Shown piece after piece: positions 16,195-19,161 of a DNA stretch of 19,161 nucleotides (positions are counted from its first letter, which is position 1; every line of letters starts with the position of its first letter). Source of the DNA: DATKWS01 sp035529435 (GTDB lineage: Bacteria; Krumholzibacteriota; Krumholzibacteriia; Krumholzibacteriales; Krumholzibacteriaceae); NCBI GenBank assembly GCA_035529435.1, contig DATKWS010000035.1, forward strand, positions 1 to 19,161, given 5' to 3'. A model generated the notes under the pieces. That model saw nothing but the letters and a program-made list of their open reading frames with translations. It ran no database searches and was not told the DNA's origin. The position numbers were made by a program, and so were the translations under genes.

Positions 16195-16205
16195 TTTTTT
16201 CACAC
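16189..16205 (+). other. Hairpin at the hdrA stop, within the operon
   Basis: GTGTGA (16189-16194, containing the hdrA TGA) pairs with TCACAC (16200-16205) around a T5 loop. It opens the only sizeable gap in the operon (81 nt). A stem of 6 bp with no T tract after it is weak for termination; mRNA processing or a spacing role is possible. Confidence 0.35.
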
Positions 16206-16275
16206 GGTGTCGCGATACGCACCGGCCGCCGCGACGGCACGACGGGTCGGGGAACAACAATGGAAGGATGACGAG

Positions 16276-16764
16276 ATGACGTTCGAGCCCACAATTGTCG
16301 GTTTTCTCTGCAACTGGTGTTCCTACACCGGTGCCGATCTCGCGGGAACCTCCAGGGTCAAATACGCCGCTAACGTCCGTTCCATACGGGTCATGTGCAG
16401 CGGCAGGGTGGAGCCGACATTCGTGATCAAGGCTCTGTACGAGGGTGCGGACGGCGTGCTGATCGCCGGTTGCCATCCGGGCGACTGTCATTACCAGGAG
16501 GGAAATTACAAGGCGCTGAGACGGTACCGCCTCCTGCGGAGGGTATTGCCCGAGTACGGCATCGAACCCGAGCGCGTACGGCTCGAGTGGGTTGCTGCAT
16601 CCGAGGGAGAGCGTTTCGCGAAGGTTGTCGACGATTTCACCGACCAGATCCGCAGGCTCGGTCCTCTCGATATCAAGGAATCGATCGCGCAGAGCCTGAT
16701 TGATGATGTCGTCAATCATGAAGAAGAGGCCACCAAAGACATTGGAGATGTGAATGAAGCTTAA
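16276..16764 (+). CDS. mvhD: MvhD, [2Fe-2S] linker between hydrogenase and HdrA
   Basis: This 162-residue protein (MvhD/FrhD-like family) shows the typical GFLCNWCSYTGADLAG start (Cys12, Cys15), RVMCSGRVEP (Cys41) and GCHPGDCHYQEGN (Cys66, Cys71), the cysteines that hold the Fe-S cluster. In the known complex MvhD receives electrons from the hydrogenase small subunit and hands them to HdrA. I choose the ATG at 16276, with GGAAGGA 7 nt upstream; an in-frame upstream ATG at 16207 would add 23 residues not typical of the family. The 3' end overlaps mvhG by 11 nt. Confidence 0.93.
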   Translation: MTFEPTIVGFLCNWCSYTGADLAGTSRVKYAANVRSIRVMCSGRVEPTFVIKALYEGADGVLIAGCHPGDCHYQEGNYKALRRYRLLRRVLPEYGIEPERVRLEWVAASEGERFAKVVDDFTDQIRRLGPLDIKESIAQSLIDDVVNHEEEATKDIGDVNEA

Positions 16765-17707
16765 GTTCGGTATCTACTGGGGAGCCGCGTGCGGCGGTTG
16801 CGACGTGGCGATACTCGATACCCACGAGAAGATACTCGAGATCGCCGATATGGCCGACATCTTCCTCTGGCCCCTTGCGATGGATTTCAAATACAAAAAG
16901 ATTCGTGCTCTCGAAGACAACTATCTCGATGCTTCATTCTTCAGCGGTGCCATCAGGAACTCCGAGAACGAGGAGATCGCGCGTCTGCTGCGCCGCAAAT
17001 CGAAAGTGATGGTTGCGCTCGGTGCATGCGCCCACATAGGCGGCATCCCCGGGCTCGCGAACATGTACACGCGGGAGGATGTTCTGAACCGCGTGTACCG
17101 CGAATCCGAATCGACAATCAACGAGGAAGGTATCATTCCGCGGGAGGCCTGGAGCGAGGGTGAATACGAGCTCGAACTGCCCCGTTTTTACAACACCGTC
17201 AAGACGCTCGACCAGATTATCAATGTCGAGTACTACATACCCGGATGCCCCCCGGTACCGTTGCAGATATACTCCGCTCTGACTCTCGTCCGTGACGGCA
17301 TGCTCCCGCCGAAGGGGTCCGTTATCGGCGCGGGCGACCGGGCGCTCTGCGAGCAATGCCCGCGCGTCAAGGAAGAGAAAAAGCTCACCGGCATCAAGCG
17401 CGTTCACGAAGTTATTCCCGATCCCGAGAAATGCCTTCTCGAGCAGGGTCTGATCTGCCTCGGACCGGTAACGAGGTCCGGGTGCGGTTCGCGCTGTATC
17501 AAGTCCGGTGTTCCCTGCAGGGGATGCTACGGCCCGGTCGACGATGTCAAAGACCAGGGTTTCGCGATGCTCAGCGCGCTCGCGTCCTCGCTCGACGCGA
17601 AAGAGCAGAAGGATATCGACGCGATTATCGACACGATAGAAGATCCGCTGCGCACGCTTCATCGTTTCAGTCTGGCCGCGTCCATGTTGAGGAGGAAAAA
17701 GGTATGA
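16754..17707 (+). CDS. mvhG: [NiFe] hydrogenase small subunit (MvhG-like)
   Basis: This 317-residue protein binds the electron-relay clusters. Proximal-cluster ligands are visible: Cys13 and Cys16 (AACGGCD), Cys92 (GACAHIGG) and Cys165 (PGCPPVP). The C-terminal part has further clustered cysteines (Cys199, 202, 227, 235, 244, 248, 255, 258; CEQCP, then GCGSRC and CRGCYGP), expected to hold the other two clusters. There is no Tat signal, so the enzyme is cytoplasmic, as in group 3 Mvh hydrogenases. It overlaps mvhD by 11 nt and mvhA by 4 nt (ATGA), implying coupled translation. GGAG lies 6 nt before the ATG. Confidence 0.94.
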   Translation: MKLKFGIYWGAACGGCDVAILDTHEKILEIADMADIFLWPLAMDFKYKKIRALEDNYLDASFFSGAIRNSENEEIARLLRRKSKVMVALGACAHIGGIPGLANMYTREDVLNRVYRESESTINEEGIIPREAWSEGEYELELPRFYNTVKTLDQIINVEYYIPGCPPVPLQIYSALTLVRDGMLPPKGSVIGAGDRALCEQCPRVKEEKKLTGIKRVHEVIPDPEKCLLEQGLICLGPVTRSGCGSRCIKSGVPCRGCYGPVDDVKDQGFAMLSALASSLDAKEQKDIDAIIDTIEDPLRTLHRFSLAASMLRRKKV

Positions 17708-19161
17708 AGCGTATCGAAATCGACCCCATCACCCGTCTCGAGGGCCACGGGAAGATCACGATCTTCCTGAACGAACAAGGTGAGGTGGACAACGTCTACC
17801 TCCAGATCCCCGAGCTCCGGGGATTCGAGAAGTTCGTCGAGGGTCTTCCGGTGGAGGAGATCCCGCGAGTGGTGCCGCGAATCTGCGGCGTTTGACCGGC
17901 CGCACACCACATGGCCTCGGGTAAGGCCGTCGATGCAGTATACAAGGTAGAGATTCCCTCACCGGCGAAGAAGCTGCGCGAGTTGTATTACATGGCGCAC
18001 TTCATTCACAGCCATGCGGCGCACTTCTATGCCCTGGGCGCGCCCGATTTCGTCGTCGGGCCCGATGCACCTCCCGGAGAGCGTAATATACTCGGCGTGA
18101 TCAACAAGGTCGGTCTCGAGATCGGGAGCGAGGTGGTCAGGCAGCGCAAGATATCACAGGATATCCAGATCATAATCGGCGGCCGGGCGACACATCCGGT
18201 ATGGAACATCCCCGGCGGCGTCGCCAAGGCCCTCAGCCGAGAGGAATGGGAGAAGATAAGGCCGATGGCCGACGAGCAGTTGAAATTCGGCGAGTTCAGC
18301 CTGAAGCTGTTCGAGGACGTTGTTTTGAAGAACAAGGATTATCTCGATATCGTACTCGGCGACGGCTACGAGCTCGTTACCAACTACATGGGGCTGGTCG
18401 ACGAAAACAACCATGTCACGTTCTATAACGGCAAGGTGCGTGTCGTCGATCCCGAGGGAAACGAGATACTCAAGTACACCGAGCCCGAATACCTCGAGCA
18501 TATCGCCGAACATGTCGAACCGTATTCCTATCTCAAGTACCCCTACCTGAAGGCGCGGGGATGGCACGGGTTCCAGGAGGGAATGGGGACGTCGATCTAC
18601 CAGGCCGCACCACTCGCGCGTCTCAATGCCGCCGAGGGAATGGCCACGCCGAAGGCACAGGCGGAGTACGAGAAATTCTTCAAGACGCTGGGCGGCAGGC
18701 CGGTACACAAGCTTCTGGCGCACCACTGGGCCCGCCTCATCGAACTCCTGTATGCGGCCGAGCGGCTCAAGGAACTCGTTGAAGACGAGGAGATACTCGA
18801 TCCGAACGTCCGTGTGATTCCCTCGACGACGCCGAGCGAGGGTATCGGGATCATCGAGGCCCCGCGGGGAACGCTGACGCATCACTACTGGACGGACGAG
18901 AACGGTATCGTCACCAAGGCGAATATGATCGTCGGAACGACCAACAACAATGCACCGATTTCGATGGCTATCAAGAAGGCCGCGCAGAAATTCGTCCGGG
19001 ACACGGGGGAGATATCGCAAGGACTGCTCAATATGGTCGAGATGGCCTTCAGGTTGTTCGATCCGTGTTTCAGCTGCGCCACGCACAGCCTGCCCGGCCA
19101 GATGCCCCTCGTGGTCGAGATAAAGAACGCCGACGGCGAGACGGTTCGAACACTGTCCCGG
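17704..19161 (+). CDS. mvhA: [NiFe] hydrogenase large subunit (MvhA-like) with in-frame TGA read as selenocysteine; 3' partial
   Basis: The 486 codons in the window form the catalytic subunit of a group 3 (Mvh/Vhu-type) hydrogenase, which oxidises H2 at a Ni-Fe centre. Conserved parts are the N-terminal DPITRLEGHG, the L1 motif RICGV-X-PAAHH (residues 59-69), the C-terminal FRLFDPCFSCATH L2 motif (Cys455, Cys458, His461) and a tail starting SLPGQMPL, probably removed by a maturation protease after His461. Residue 64, always Cys in the L1 motif RxCGxC, is encoded by TGA (17893-17895). Both sides are intact and in the same frame, and a SECIS-like hairpin follows, so I read it as selenocysteine. 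GGAGG lies 8 nt before the ATG. Automatic callers would split the gene at the TGA. The stop lies outside the window. Confidence 0.9.
17893..17895 (+). other. Selenocysteine codon (TGA) in mvhA
   Basis: This in-frame TGA is codon 64 of mvhA and aligns with the second Cys of the L1 nickel ligand motif (CGxC becomes CGxU). In structurally known hydrogenases this is a ligand bridging Ni and Fe. In the known [NiFeSe] enzymes Sec replaces the first Cys of the C-terminal L2 motif, a terminal Ni ligand, which is plain Cys here. Confidence 0.85.
17896..17930 (+). promoter_or_regulatory. Bacterial-type SECIS element
   Basis: The hairpin stem is AUGGCCU (17911-17917) with AGGCCGU (17924-17930), 7 bp including one G-U pair. 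The 6-nt apical loop is CGGGUA (17918-17923). The loop Gs begin 24 nt after the TGA, inside the 16-37 nt range known for bacterial SECIS, and a U closes the loop as in the fdhF element. It lies in the coding sequence, as expected in bacteria. An alternative CGGCC/GGCCG pairing exists but has a long loop. Confidence 0.7.

Noticed and set aside
14203..16719. Long antisense frame (838 residues) opposite hdrA and mvhD
   Set aside because: It mirrors the codon pattern of real genes on the other strand, is rich in Arg, His and Asp, and shows no recognisable domain.
17704..17895. mvhA as a 63-residue truncated gene or pseudogene
   Set aside because: The frame continues unchanged for 422 codons with all conserved hydrogenase residues, the TGA replaces exactly one conserved Cys, and a SECIS-like hairpin follows. 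A single sequencing error remains possible and is noted in the finding.
17356..17895. 179-residue frame ending at the same TGA
   Set aside because: It is only the upstream extension of the mvhA frame through mvhG; the real start is the ATG at 17704 with GGAGG before it.

Overview
The window looks like a chromosomal piece from an uncultured, GC-rich, Gram-negative anaerobic bacterium. Bacterial markers are a TonB-type C-terminal domain, a PgsA-type phospholipid synthase, lipoproteins, an HD-GYP protein and a response regulator. A GWxTD-domain TPR lipoprotein hints at the FCB side of the tree (Zixibacteria/Krumholzibacteriota/Fermentibacteria-like lineages), but the phylum cannot be fixed from this sequence alone. 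No tRNA, rRNA, CRISPR array, insertion sequence or phage gene was seen.

Region 1 (1-3710): two tandem paralogous secreted proteins, each with an EF-hand-like calcium loop; a convergent TonB-domain protein whose 3' end carries a perfect terminator hairpin; then a tight run of pgsA-like synthase, nitroreductase and a small secreted/membrane protein. Region 2 (3700-12383): a GWxTD/TPR lipoprotein divergent from a variant HD-GYP protein; a small exported protein behind a good promoter; an orphan single-domain response regulator convergent with a HAMP-type membrane protein; a DUF116 membrane protein divergent from an EamA transporter; and a TPR lipoprotein. These are mostly single genes in convergent or divergent pairs.

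Region 3 (12384-19161) is the main interest. An AT-rich leader with a near-consensus promoter precedes a compact six-gene operon, hdrC-hdrB-hdrA-mvhD-mvhG-mvhA, the cytoplasmic heterodisulfide reductase / [NiFe]-hydrogenase complex. In this family MvhAG oxidises H2, MvhD passes electrons to the flavin of HdrA, and HdrA bifurcates them to ferredoxin and to HdrBC, which reduces a disulfide. The natural disulfide in bacteria is not evident from the sequence.

The standout observation is in mvhA. The reading frame crosses an in-frame TGA (17893-17895) exactly where the second cysteine of the N-terminal nickel-binding motif belongs (RICGV-TGA-PAAHH). The frame then stays open for 422 codons, through an intact C-terminal DPCFSCATH motif, to the window edge. 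A hairpin with a G-containing six-base loop lies 24 nt after the TGA, as expected for a bacterial SECIS. This reads as a [NiFe] hydrogenase with selenocysteine at the L1 bridging position, whereas the well-known [NiFeSe] enzymes carry it at the terminal position of the C-terminal L2 motif.
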